DNA of 62,383 bases from Nevskiaceae bacterium (GTDB taxonomy: Bacteria > Pseudomonadota > Gammaproteobacteria > Nevskiales > Nevskiaceae): positions 1-62,383 of the forward strand of contig JAKFXK010000020.1 of the NCBI GenBank assembly GCA_021731445.1. Reading direction: 5' to 3'. Made by a program: the position numbers and the translations under genes. The notes under the pieces were generated by a model that was not told the origin of the DNA, made no database searches, and saw nothing but the letters and a program-made list of their open reading frames with translations. Below are positions 45,843 through 54,806 of the stretch, piece by piece. Each line of letters starts with the position of its first letter. Position 1 is the stretch's first letter.

Positions 45843-46751
45843 ATGCGCAGCGTCGTCCTGTTGTCCCTGCTGCCGGTGCTGGCGCTGGCTGCCACCGGAC
45901 ACACCGCTTTGTCTTCCTACATCGGCCAGGTGCCGTCACCACCGCGCGATGCCCGAGAGGCCTACGGTTTGGCGGTACTGAAGGCGGAGCCGTCGGGTTC
46001 GCGCTTCGCACCGCCGCCGGTCTACGCTGACCTCGACCGCCGGCTCGCGGATGAAAGCCGGCGCGCAGGCGTCGATACCGCCACGACCCTGCCGGATGCC
46101 GTCACCGATGCCGCTTCGGCGCAGGCGCTTCAGCAGCAGCTGCAGGGCATGACGCCCGCGCAGCAGATGGCCTGGGCGCAGCAGTACGCCGCGCAGGTCA
46201 GCGGCGCCCTGCAACCGGCTGCGTCCAGCCCCGCTGATCGCGCCGTGCTGGCCCTGCTCGAACAGCGACAGCGTTCGGTGATGGTGCGGGGCGAGCGCGA
46301 GCGCCGCCTGCAGCAGGACGCCGCGATCACATGGCAGCGCTGGGAGGCGACGCACCGTCGCATCGGCGAGGCCGAGCGAAATACGCTGGAAAGCACCGCG
46401 CCGCAGTGCAGCCCGGGCACTGATATCGACCGCGCCGCGCTCGCTGTCCACGAGCGCTTTGCGCAGCAGCATCTCGACGCCCTGCGCGAGGAACTGATCG
46501 AGGGCCAGGGTCTGTTCGAGCAACAGCGGGTGCTGGCCAGCGACGATGCCGGTTTCGCAGACAGCCTTGCCGGTCGCATGCAGGGCGTGGCCGCGATGCC
46601 GGCCCGCCAGGATTACGCCGCTGCGCAACAGGATGCGATCCGCCAGCTCAGCGCGCTGTCGTCCCTGAGCTGGCAGCTGCATGAGCACGCCGCCGAATGG
46701 TGGTGGAACAAGCTCGACCAGACCCCCGTCCGACGCTGCGGCGGTGCCTGA
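45843..46751 (+). CDS. Secreted helical protein of unknown function
   Basis: 302 residues with a short N-terminal signal (MRSVVLLSLLPVLALAATG). The mature part is almost all helix, Gln/Ala/Arg-rich: LQQQLQGMTPAQQMAWAQQY, RAVLALLEQRQRSVMVRGERER and FAQQHLDALREELIEGQG, with probable coiled-coil. Two cysteines (APQC, VRRC). I recognise no family. It is 12 bases after the lipoprotein gene, third in the OmpA operon. It might be a periplasmic partner of the kinase's TPR part; this is a guess. Confidence 0.65.
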   Translation: MRSVVLLSLLPVLALAATGHTALSSYIGQVPSPPRDAREAYGLAVLKAEPSGSRFAPPPVYADLDRRLADESRRAGVDTATTLPDAVTDAASAQALQQQLQGMTPAQQMAWAQQYAAQVSGALQPAASSPADRAVLALLEQRQRSVMVRGERERRLQQDAAITWQRWEATHRRIGEAERNTLESTAPQCSPGTDIDRAALAVHERFAQQHLDALREELIEGQGLFEQQRVLASDDAGFADSLAGRMQGVAAMPARQDYAAAQQDAIRQLSALSSLSWQLHEHAAEWWWNKLDQTPVRRCGGA

Positions 46752-46791
46752 ATCGGGCTCCGTGCGCGGGCAAGGGTGGCTGTGCAGACGG

Positions 46792-48927
46792 TTACTGCTT
46801 CTTTCGTTTCGGTTTGGCCACGCGCGGCAGCAAGGTCGATTTCAATTTGATCTTTTCGGGTTCGTCCGCGCCGGTGAGCTGCTCCAGCAGCTTGATCTGC
46901 ACCGGCTTGCCACCACCCGCAACCCGAGAATAACTGCCGTCCTCCGCAAGCCGCCAGCTCTGCGCGGTGTCGTGCATGTAGCCCATCAGCTGCTCGATCA
47001 CCTGCGCGCGGATTTTCTTGTCCAGCAGCGGGAAGGCCACCTCGACCCGCTTGAACAGATTGCGCTCCATCCAGTCGGCACTGGAGAGATACACCTCGGC
47101 CTCGCCGCCACTGTTCTCGAAATAGAACACGCGGTGATGTTCGAGAAAGCGCCCGATCACCGACTGCACGCGGATGTGCTCCGACAGGCCCTTCACGCCC
47201 GGCCTCAGGCTGCACATGCCGCGCACGATGAGATCAATCTTCACGCCCGCGTTCGAGGCGGCGTAGAGCCTGCTGATCATCTCCGGCTCCACCAGGCCAT
47301 TCATCTTGGCGACGATGTGCGCGGACTTGCCTGCCTTGGCATGCGCCATTTCGCGCTCGATCTTGGCGTGCATACCGCTCACCATCGAGAACGGTGATTG
47401 CATCAACCGGTGCAGCTTGGTTACCTTGCCGAGGCTGGTGAGTTGCAGGAACACGGTGTGGACATCGCGGCAGATATCCACATCCGCCGTCATCAGACCG
47501 TAGTCGGTGTAGATGCGGCTGGTGCGCGGGTGATAGTTGCCGGTGCCCAGATGTACGTAGTTCTTCAGCTTGCCGGCGTTTTCGCCTTCAGTCTCTCGGC
47601 GCACGATCAGCATCATCTTGGCGTGGGTCTTGTAGCCGACCACACCGTAGACCACGTGCGCGCCAACCTCTTGCAGGCGTTCGGCGAGGTCGATGTTGTC
47701 GGCCTCGTCGAAGCGTGCGCGCAGCTCGACGATCACCGTCACCTCCTTGCCGTTGCGGGCGGCCTGCACCAACGCATCGACGACGGGTGATTTAGCGCCC
47801 GTACGGTAGAGCGTCTGCTTGATGGCAAGCACCGCCGGATCCTTGGCCGACTGCCGCAGCAGCTCGACCACGGGTGCGAAGGAGTCGTATGGGTGGTGCA
47901 GCAGGCGATCCTGCTCGCGGATGGCGGCAAACAGATCGCCCTGGCTCCAGCGCGGCAGCTTTTGCGTGAATGGCGGGTACTTGAGGTCAGGCCGCTCGAT
48001 CATCTCCGGCACCGGCATCAGCCGCATGAGGTTGACCGGGCCGTTGCAGCGGTAGATATCGGCTTCGGACAGGGCCAGCACGTCCATCAGGAATTGCTGC
48101 ATTTCGCCCGGGCAGTTGTGGGCAATCTCCAGCCGCACGGTATCGCCCCACTGGCGCTGTTCGAGCGAGTCTTCCAGCTCTTCCAGCAGGTCTTCGGCGT
48201 CCTGCTCGTCGACCAGCAAGTCCGAGTTGCGGGTGACGCGAAACTGATAGCAGCCGCTCGCCTCCATGCCGGGGAACAGCTCATCGACATAGGCGTGGAT
48301 CACCGAGGAGAGGAACACGAAATCATCCTCGCCGCCGCTGACTTTCTTCGGCAGGCGGATCAGGCGCGGCAGCGCACGCGGAGCTTGCACCACGGCCAGC
48401 CGCGCCTCCCGGCCGAAGGCGTCACGGCCGTTGAGCGAGACGATGAAGTTGAGTGATTTGTTGAGCAGGCGCGGAAAAGGATGCGCAGGGTCGAGCCCGA
48501 TCGGCGAGAGCACGGGAAGCAGCTCGGTCTGGAAATAATGCTTGAGCCAGGCATCGACTTGCGATGTCCATGCCGCGCGGCGCAGAAAGCGGATCCCGGC
48601 CTGTTCCAGCTCTGGCATCACCACTTCATTGAAGGCCCGGTACTGCTCATCCACCAGCGTGTGCGCCTCCTGGGTGATGGCGGCAAAAAGCTGCGAGGGC
48701 GAGAGGTCATCCGGCGTCCGCATCAGGCTGCCGGTTTTCATCATCTGCTTGATGCCGGCGACGCGGATCTCGAAGAACTCATCGAGATTGGACGAGGCGA
48801 TGCAGATGAAGCGCAGACGCTCCAGCAGCGGCACGGATTCATCCAGTGCCTGCGCCAGCACACGACGGTTGAATTGCAGCAGCGAGAGTTCGCGGTTGAG
48901 GAACTCGTGGGCGGCTTTGGTGCTCAT
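46792..48927 (-). CDS. ppk: Polyphosphate kinase 1
   Basis: 711 residues. N-terminal domain FLNRELSLLQFNRRVLAQA, head domain, and two PLD-like catalytic domains with YGVVGYKTHAKMMLIVRRE (catalytic His autophosphorylated) and the later GTGNYHPRTSRIYTDYG, IVRGMCSLRPGVKGLSE and EVYLSSADWMERNL. It polymerises polyphosphate from ATP. It converges with the kinase/OmpA block and is 180 bases from the divergent subtilase gene. Its usual partner ppx is on the far side of the block. Confidence 0.97.
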   Translation of the reverse strand: MSTKAAHEFLNRELSLLQFNRRVLAQALDESVPLLERLRFICIASSNLDEFFEIRVAGIKQMMKTGSLMRTPDDLSPSQLFAAITQEAHTLVDEQYRAFNEVVMPELEQAGIRFLRRAAWTSQVDAWLKHYFQTELLPVLSPIGLDPAHPFPRLLNKSLNFIVSLNGRDAFGREARLAVVQAPRALPRLIRLPKKVSGGEDDFVFLSSVIHAYVDELFPGMEASGCYQFRVTRNSDLLVDEQDAEDLLEELEDSLEQRQWGDTVRLEIAHNCPGEMQQFLMDVLALSEADIYRCNGPVNLMRLMPVPEMIERPDLKYPPFTQKLPRWSQGDLFAAIREQDRLLHHPYDSFAPVVELLRQSAKDPAVLAIKQTLYRTGAKSPVVDALVQAARNGKEVTVIVELRARFDEADNIDLAERLQEVGAHVVYGVVGYKTHAKMMLIVRRETEGENAGKLKNYVHLGTGNYHPRTSRIYTDYGLMTADVDICRDVHTVFLQLTSLGKVTKLHRLMQSPFSMVSGMHAKIEREMAHAKAGKSAHIVAKMNGLVEPEMISRLYAASNAGVKIDLIVRGMCSLRPGVKGLSEHIRVQSVIGRFLEHHRVFYFENSGGEAEVYLSSADWMERNLFKRVEVAFPLLDKKIRAQVIEQLMGYMHDTAQSWRLAEDGSYSRVAGGGKPVQIKLLEQLTGADEPEKIKLKSTLLPRVAKPKRKKQ

Positions 48928-49107
48928 GACATTGAGAGGTGCTTGCGGGGTGGCGGGGCAGTAAATGGCAGTTTCGGGTCACGGCGATGACAGCCGCACT
49001 GTAAGCGTAGTGCCGGATGCTTCCCGACGCTTTGCCGCCCGGTGCGGGCAGTGGAATCGGCGTAGGCTTTATGGGGATCGGGCATTCAAGAAAACTGAGG
49101 AGCAGCC

Positions 49108-51756
49108 ATGCGTACTTTCGGCTTGGTGGTCATCGGCGCGGTCGTTGCCGGCACGGTGATGGGGTGTGGCGGTGGTGACGGAGCCGCAACGGTCAATCCG
49201 CCGACACCCTCACCTGCGCCCGCGCCGGCACCTGCGCTGTTCACACTCTCCGGCCGGGTGGCCATACCGCAGGACAGCGCCATCGACCTCGATACCGCCG
49301 ATGTCACCACCAGCAATGGCGACAACGATGGCCTCGCCCGTGCCCAGAGCCTGCCCAATCCGGTGACGCTGGGCGGTCATGCCGATCGTGCCAAGGATGA
49401 GATCGACATCTACGCCATGCAGCTGGCGCAGGGCCAGCGCATTGACCTCGCCGTGTCCGAGGATGGGCTGGAAAACGACCTCGATCTGGTGCTGGCGGAT
49501 CGCAACGGCAACATCGTGGCCTCGTCGGAGAGCACCACCAACATCGAGTCCATCACGGTCGCATCGGCCGGTGATTACCTCGTCGCGGTGCAGGCCTTCG
49601 AGGGCCGCAGCAACTATGTGCTGACAGTGCGGCAGGGCGGACGGCAGGCCTCGGCCATGCGGCATGGGCAGCGCACGCAGTCGCCGGTCATCCCGGGCGA
49701 TCTGCTGGTGCTTGTGGCCGAGGGTGCGGCAAGCAAGGTGCACCAGCAGTTGATGGCTGCGGGACTCAAGCCCTCCACCCTCGTCAGCGACACCCTGCAA
49801 GTCTGGAGCTTGGGGCCGGACATGTTCTGGCCTTCCGCGCTGCAAGGTTTGGGTGTGGTCGAAGGCCGCGCGCTGGGGCCGTACGCCGATGTCACCAGCC
49901 GCGCCCGGCACGACACCCTGCAAGCCCTGAAGCGGGTGGCACGGCTGCCGGGTGTGGTGCGGGTGGAGCCCAATTTCATCGTGCGCGCCGCCGCCGTGCC
50001 CAATGACCCCGGCTTTGCCGACCAATGGCATTACCGGCTCATCAACCTGCCGCAGGCCTGGGACATCACCGTCGGCAGCAGCAATGTGGTGGTCGCGGTG
50101 GCAGATACCGGCGTGGCTCTGGGCCACCCGGACCTCGCCGGACAGTTCGATGCCTCCGATGCCGATGGCTTCGACTTCATCAGCAACACCAACAACGCGC
50201 TGGATGGCAATGGCCGCGACGGCAGTGCCGACGATCCGGGTGACGATGTCTCCGGCGGCGGCAGCTTTCACGGCACCCATGTGGCGGGCACGATTGCCGC
50301 CGCCAGCAACAACGGCAGCGGCGTGGCGGGGGTGAGCTGGAACAGTCGCATCATGCCGCTCAGGGTGCTGGGGCGTGGCGGTTCCGGCAGCAGCGCGGAC
50401 ATCCTCGCCGCCGTGCGCTATGCCGCAGGACTCGACGTGGGCGGCGTGCGTGCGCCGCGCGCCGCGCAGATCCTCAACCTGAGCCTCGGCTGCGATGACT
50501 GCTTCTCCGCCAGCGAGGCCGAGGTCTACCGGGATGCGATCAGTCGCGGCCTGATGATCGCTGCCGCCGCCGGCAACAGCGGTGACGCGGGCAATCCCAT
50601 CGGCTTCCCCGCCAGCTATGACGGTGTGGTGTCGGTGGCCGCCGTCGGCCCTGCGGTGGGCAGTGCCGCGCCGCGCCGCGCGACCTATTCGCAGTTCAAC
50701 CGCTTCGTCGATGTGGCCGCGCCCGGCGGTGATGCCAGCCTGGGCCCGGCGCGCCAGACCACCATCCTCAGCACCGAGGCTGAGGGTTTTGCCAGCCAGC
50801 GGCGTGCGACCTACGGCCTGAAGCAGGGCACCTCGATGGCCTCGCCGCATCTGGCCGGGGTGATGGCCTTGATGAAGGCGGTGCTGCCGACATTGACGCC
50901 CGCGCAATTCGACCAGCTGCTGGCCGCCGGCGAACTCAGCAACGATATCGGTGCCAGTGGCCGCGACGATCAAACCGGCTTCGGGCTGATCGACGCCGCC
51001 AAGGCGGTGCAGGCCACGGCACGCCTCGCCAATGGCGGCAGCGTGCCCGACCGCCCTTCACTCGTGGTGCAGCCGGAGCAGATCGACTTTGGGCGCAGCA
51101 GCAGCACCGCCAGCCTCGAGGCTCGCAACGGGGGCACCGGCAATCTCAGCATCACCGCCGTCAATGACGACGCCCCCTGGCTCAGCGTCAGCGCCGGCAC
51201 GACACAGAACAACCGCCTGCCGCTCACCGCCAGCGTCAACCGCAGCGCGCTGGCGGTGGGCAGCTATACCGCCACCATCACCATCGAGTCCTCGGCCAAT
51301 ACGGTGCGGATCCCGGTGTTGCTGCAGGTCGGCGGGGCCAGCCCCACGGCAACGGCCGGGGTGCATTACTTCCTGCTGCTGAATGCCGCGAGCTATGAGG
51401 TGCTTGACCAGGTGCGCGTGGTACCTGCTGACGGTAGCTACGCCCTGCAGTTCAATGCGGTGCCCCCCGGTGATTACATCGTGCTGGGCGGCACCGACAG
51501 CGACGAGGATGGCCAGGTCTGCGATGGCGGCGAAGCCTGCGCGATCTACACCACGCCCGATCTGCCCACGCCGGTGAACGTGCGCACGGCCAATATCAAC
51601 ACGCTCAATTTCAACACCAGTTTCGATTTCTCGACGTTTGCGCAGTCGAGCGGTGAAACCGCCACGGGCACGCCGCTGCGTCCTGCCGCACTGCACTGGT
51701 TGCCGGTGGAGGGTTTGCGGCTCAAGCCTGATGCGAAGACGGCGAGTGCCCGATAG
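49108..51756 (+). CDS. Subtilisin-family (S8) serine peptidase, lipoprotein
   Basis: 882 residues. Lipoprotein signal (VAGTVMGC, Cys20) and a Pro/Ala tether. Residues ~60-185 are a pre-peptidase (PPC) beta-domain with DEIDIYAMQLAQGQRIDLAV and GDYLVAVQAFEG. The subtilase domain carries the triad D333 (VADTGVALGHPDL), H388 (FHGTHVAGTI) and S576 (GTSMASPHLAG), plus the oxyanion Asn in AAAAGNSGD. The C-terminal part has a BACON-like repeat (NGGTGNLSITAVNDDAPWLSVSAG) and a final beta-domain. It is a surface-tethered or periplasmic endopeptidase. Confidence 0.93.
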   Translation: MRTFGLVVIGAVVAGTVMGCGGGDGAATVNPPTPSPAPAPAPALFTLSGRVAIPQDSAIDLDTADVTTSNGDNDGLARAQSLPNPVTLGGHADRAKDEIDIYAMQLAQGQRIDLAVSEDGLENDLDLVLADRNGNIVASSESTTNIESITVASAGDYLVAVQAFEGRSNYVLTVRQGGRQASAMRHGQRTQSPVIPGDLLVLVAEGAASKVHQQLMAAGLKPSTLVSDTLQVWSLGPDMFWPSALQGLGVVEGRALGPYADVTSRARHDTLQALKRVARLPGVVRVEPNFIVRAAAVPNDPGFADQWHYRLINLPQAWDITVGSSNVVVAVADTGVALGHPDLAGQFDASDADGFDFISNTNNALDGNGRDGSADDPGDDVSGGGSFHGTHVAGTIAAASNNGSGVAGVSWNSRIMPLRVLGRGGSGSSADILAAVRYAAGLDVGGVRAPRAAQILNLSLGCDDCFSASEAEVYRDAISRGLMIAAAAGNSGDAGNPIGFPASYDGVVSVAAVGPAVGSAAPRRATYSQFNRFVDVAAPGGDASLGPARQTTILSTEAEGFASQRRATYGLKQGTSMASPHLAGVMALMKAVLPTLTPAQFDQLLAAGELSNDIGASGRDDQTGFGLIDAAKAVQATARLANGGSVPDRPSLVVQPEQIDFGRSSSTASLEARNGGTGNLSITAVNDDAPWLSVSAGTTQNNRLPLTASVNRSALAVGSYTATITIESSANTVRIPVLLQVGGASPTATAGVHYFLLLNAASYEVLDQVRVVPADGSYALQFNAVPPGDYIVLGGTDSDEDGQVCDGGEACAIYTTPDLPTPVNVRTANINTLNFNTSFDFSTFAQSSGETATGTPLRPAALHWLPVEGLRLKPDAKTASAR

Positions 51757-52207
51757 GCGAGGCGCGGAGTGCTTTTTCCAGCCGCAGGCCATCCGCGCCA
51801 TCGTCGTAATAGCTTTTGAGCGTCGCCACCACACGGTAGCCACGCTTGACATACAACGCCCTTGCGGCGGTGTTGTCGCTGCGCACTTCGAGCCGCAGGC
51901 GGTTGCGGCCTTCGGCTTTTGCAGCGCGCTCGGCACTGGCGATCAGCCGCGCACCCAAGCCCTGTCCGCGGGCTGCGGGGGCAACGACCACCGAGTAGAC
52001 ACGGCCGTAATCGGCATTCAAGCGCAGCAGCAGGATCACGTCGCCGACGATCACCTTGCCCTGCACCGCTACCCATACCCGCGCATTCGGCACGCGCAGG
52101 AAACGGCGAAGGGCAGCGCGATTCAATTGATCGCTGGGGAAGAGTTGCTCGAGTGCCAACACCCCGTCGATATCGGCGGCAGTCGCAGCACGAATATGGG
52201 CACTCAC
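51722..52207 (-). CDS. GNAT-family N-acetyltransferase
   Basis: 161 residues from a GTG at 52207 that overlaps the RimK-like stop (GTGA). A complete GNAT fold: IRAATAADIDGVLALEQ, the acetyl-CoA motif VVVAPAARGQGLGARLI, and LEVRSDNTAARALYVKRGYRVV. RimI-like. Its last 35 bases overlap the end of the convergent subtilase gene. In other bacteria RimK-like ATP-grasp genes often sit with a GNAT gene, so both probably act on the same peptide or protein product. Confidence 0.9.
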   Translation of the reverse strand: MSAHIRAATAADIDGVLALEQLFPSDQLNRAALRRFLRVPNARVWVAVQGKVIVGDVILLLRLNADYGRVYSVVVAPAARGQGLGARLIASAERAAKAEGRNRLRLEVRSDNTAARALYVKRGYRVVATLKSYYDDGADGLRLEKALRASPIGHSPSSHQA

Positions 52208-53670
52208 GGCCGCTGGCGGGTCTGGGCTTCCAGCCGCTTGACGAAGTAGGCCATGATTTTCTGGTAGAGCGTGGCTTTCAGAAACAGGTCTTCGACGCCG
52301 ACGTCGATGTTGGGGTTGTCGTTGACCTCGATCACCTTCACGACCTTGCCGAACTGCTTGAGATCGACCCCGTAGAGGCCGCTGCCAATTGCGCGGGCGG
52401 CATCGACGGCGACCTTGATGACCTGCGGCGGAACATCCTCGATGGCAAAGGTTTCGTGGATGCCCTCGCTCTTCTTGCCGGCCGCATCGCGCTTGACCAC
52501 CTGCCAGTGGTCGGTGGCCATGTAATAGCGGCAGGCGTACAGCGGCAAGCCGTCGAGCACGCCGACGCGCCAGTCGTACTCGGTCGGCTCGAAGCTCTGC
52601 GCGACGATGAGATCGCTGCGTTCGAGTAACTCGCGGCATTCGCGCTTGAGTTCGCTCTCGGTCGCCACCTTGATCACACCTTTCGAGAACTGGCTGTCGG
52701 GCTGCTTGAGCACGCAGGGGAAACCCAGCTCGCGCGCGATATGGCTGACGTTGCCGCGATGGATCAGCATGGTCTTCGGCTGCGGGATGCGGTGGCGCTC
52801 CATCAGCTGCGCCAGATACACCTTGTTGGCGCAGCGCAGGATGGACTCCGGGTCATCCACCACCACCAGCCCTTCACGATCCGCACGGCGTGCGAAGCGG
52901 TAGGTGTGGTGATTGACGGCAGTGGTTTCGCGGATGAACAGCGCGTCGTATTCCGCCACATGGCCGTAGTCGGATTTGTCGAGAAAATCCACCGAGAATC
53001 CCAAGTCCTCCGCAGCTTTCTCGAAGGCCTTGAGCGCCTTGGCGTTGCTGGGTGGCTCCTTCTCGTCGTCGTTGACGAGAATGGCGAGGTCATATCGTGC
53101 CGAGTCACGCCGCTTGGTGGGCGCACGGCGGCGGCCGAAGTAGTCGCGCGCCGCCTCGTACATGAACTCGTGGTGCGAGGCCGGCACCTCGCCGAGAGCC
53201 ACGGCTGAGAGTGAATTGACCTTCCAGCTATCGCCGCGCCACTCGAACTGCGCCTGCAACAGCGGCGCGGGGAAAAAATTGAACAGGGCGCGCGCCAGCC
53301 GCTCGTGCCGCTTGGTCGCACTCTGGCCGAAATAGATGTTCAGCACGTACTCGTTGCTGCCCAGCCGCGCCAGCGATTTTTCGATCAACTCATCCAGCTC
53401 GTCGTTGAGCACGCTGGGGCTTTCTGCCAGCTTCAAGTCCTGCACCGTGGCGATGTCGGGCAGCGGCTTGTGGCCGCGCGCATGCGCCAGCAGCGAAACG
53501 TAATAGCCGGTGCTCTGGTAGCTGAAACTGCGGCAGAGGTTGTAGACCTTGACCCCACGCAGGCGGGTGAAGGGATCGAGCGTCAGGTAGTGCCAAGCGG
53601 TGACGACATCGACACCGGGGATGGCCAGCGGCCAGTCGCGTGCGTCATCGACGATGACGATGCCGGTCAT
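52204..53670 (-). CDS. RimK-like ATP-grasp ligase with N-terminal RLAN domain
   Basis: 488 residues from the ATG at 53670. The N-terminal half (about 1-200, IVIVDDARDWPLAIPGVDVVT ... VYNLCRSFSYQSTGYYVSLLAHARGHKPLP) is the RLAN domain typical of these enzymes. The C-terminal ATP-grasp domain has CVLKQPDSQFSKGVIKV, YDWRVGVLDG and VKVIEVNDNPNIDVGVED with the metal acids. The family forms amide bonds by activating a carboxylate with ATP, and RimK itself adds glutamates to ribosomal protein S6. The substrate here is unknown. It overlaps the GNAT gene by 4 bases. Confidence 0.92.
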   Translation of the reverse strand: MTGIVIVDDARDWPLAIPGVDVVTAWHYLTLDPFTRLRGVKVYNLCRSFSYQSTGYYVSLLAHARGHKPLPDIATVQDLKLAESPSVLNDELDELIEKSLARLGSNEYVLNIYFGQSATKRHERLARALFNFFPAPLLQAQFEWRGDSWKVNSLSAVALGEVPASHHEFMYEAARDYFGRRRAPTKRRDSARYDLAILVNDDEKEPPSNAKALKAFEKAAEDLGFSVDFLDKSDYGHVAEYDALFIRETTAVNHHTYRFARRADREGLVVVDDPESILRCANKVYLAQLMERHRIPQPKTMLIHRGNVSHIARELGFPCVLKQPDSQFSKGVIKVATESELKRECRELLERSDLIVAQSFEPTEYDWRVGVLDGLPLYACRYYMATDHWQVVKRDAAGKKSEGIHETFAIEDVPPQVIKVAVDAARAIGSGLYGVDLKQFGKVVKVIEVNDNPNIDVGVEDLFLKATLYQKIMAYFVKRLEAQTRQRP

Positions 53671-53864
53671 GGCAGAGGCGCCGGCTGGGGGGTGGAACAG
53701 GGTGGAGGTCGTTGCGGCACTTGTGGCGTCGGGGCTGTATTTTTCGTGCGGCGGTTTGTCGATGTGGATGCTAACGCACGGCAAGGCCGCCGGGGGGATG
53801 GACGCCGCCACCCGCCTGCCTGATTATCGCTGTCACAAGGATCCGTTCTGGATAGGGAAGACAT

Positions 53865-54806
53865 ATGAAACACCGCGCACTGATCGTCGCCGCACTGGGC
53901 ATCACCGGGTGGTCGTTTGCGGCGGCGGCATCAGCCGCCGTACTGACCGCCATCCGTGTCAACGACCCGGCAAACATCACCCAAGCCGGAGATACCAGGG
54001 CGCTGACGCCGATGCAGGCCATTGCCGTGGGGGATGTGATCTCGGCCGGGGCACGCGGCAAGGTCGAGCTGCAATTCGCGGGCACCGGCCTTCTGACGCT
54101 CTCCAGTCTCGGTGATCTGCAGGTGTTCGAGGCACAGGAGGCACGCAACAAACAGCTGGCACTGGCCAAGCTCAAGCTCTTGGGCGGGGCGCTGCGCGTT
54201 GATAGTCGCGCTGCCAACGGCAAGGCCGCGCAGGACGTGCGCCTGAACGTCGGCAGTCTCAAGACCCGCATCATCAATGCCCAGGCCTGGGCGGCAAACA
54301 CCGCTGAGGGCGACACCCTGTGCCTGCTCTCCGGCACGGTCAGCGTACAGACCGACGGCGCCGAGGAGCGCCTGAGCGCGCCCGGCAACTGCATCCGGCG
54401 CGAGCCGGATGGCCAGCTCAACCGGTTCCCGGTGGAGCGCGATGCCGTCGTCGTCGGCGCCATCGACGCCACTCGCTTTGCGAATGTGACAACGCCGATC
54501 ATCGCCGCCGCGTCCCGGCGGCCGGACACCGACATCGCCGTGCTACCTGCCGTCAGCACTCCTATGGCGGGCAAGGGCGGCTGGACGGTGGTGGTGCTGT
54601 CGCTATCCCGCCCCGAACCGGTTGCGGCCCGTGCGCAGGTGCTGGCAGATCAGGGCCTGCCCGCCGTTACCCGTACGGCGACCGTCAATGGCATGACCAT
54701 GCACCGCGTCGCGGTTGGCAGCTTCGCCACCCAGGCTGAGGCTCGCGCCTACGCCAGCCGCACGCTGGCCAAGAACGGCATCAAGGGCTGGCCTTCGCCG
54801 TTGTGA
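53865..54806 (+). CDS. Secreted FecR-domain protein with C-terminal SPOR domain
   Basis: 313 residues with a signal peptide (LIVAALGITGWSFAAAASA). A FecR-type domain follows (LTPMQAIAVGDVISAGARGKVELQF, LKLLGGALRVDSR, LNVGSLKTRIINAQAWAA, DTLCLLSGTVSV). The last ~75 residues form a SPOR domain (GWTVVVLSLSRPEPVAARAQ, VAVGSFATQAEARAYASRTL), which binds denuded peptidoglycan at division sites. The FecR-SPOR pairing is unusual for a signalling protein. Its stop overlaps the GTG start of the glycosyltransferase (GTGA). Confidence 0.83.
   Translation: MKHRALIVAALGITGWSFAAAASAAVLTAIRVNDPANITQAGDTRALTPMQAIAVGDVISAGARGKVELQFAGTGLLTLSSLGDLQVFEAQEARNKQLALAKLKLLGGALRVDSRAANGKAAQDVRLNVGSLKTRIINAQAWAANTAEGDTLCLLSGTVSVQTDGAEERLSAPGNCIRREPDGQLNRFPVERDAVVVGAIDATRFANVTTPIIAAASRRPDTDIAVLPAVSTPMAGKGGWTVVVLSLSRPEPVAARAQVLADQGLPAVTRTATVNGMTMHRVAVGSFATQAEARAYASRTLAKNGIKGWPSPL

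Noticed and set aside
49210-50973. 587-codon antisense frame within the subtilase gene
   Set aside because: Same-locus shadow of a gene with a complete catalytic triad; composition is typical of a high-GC shadow.
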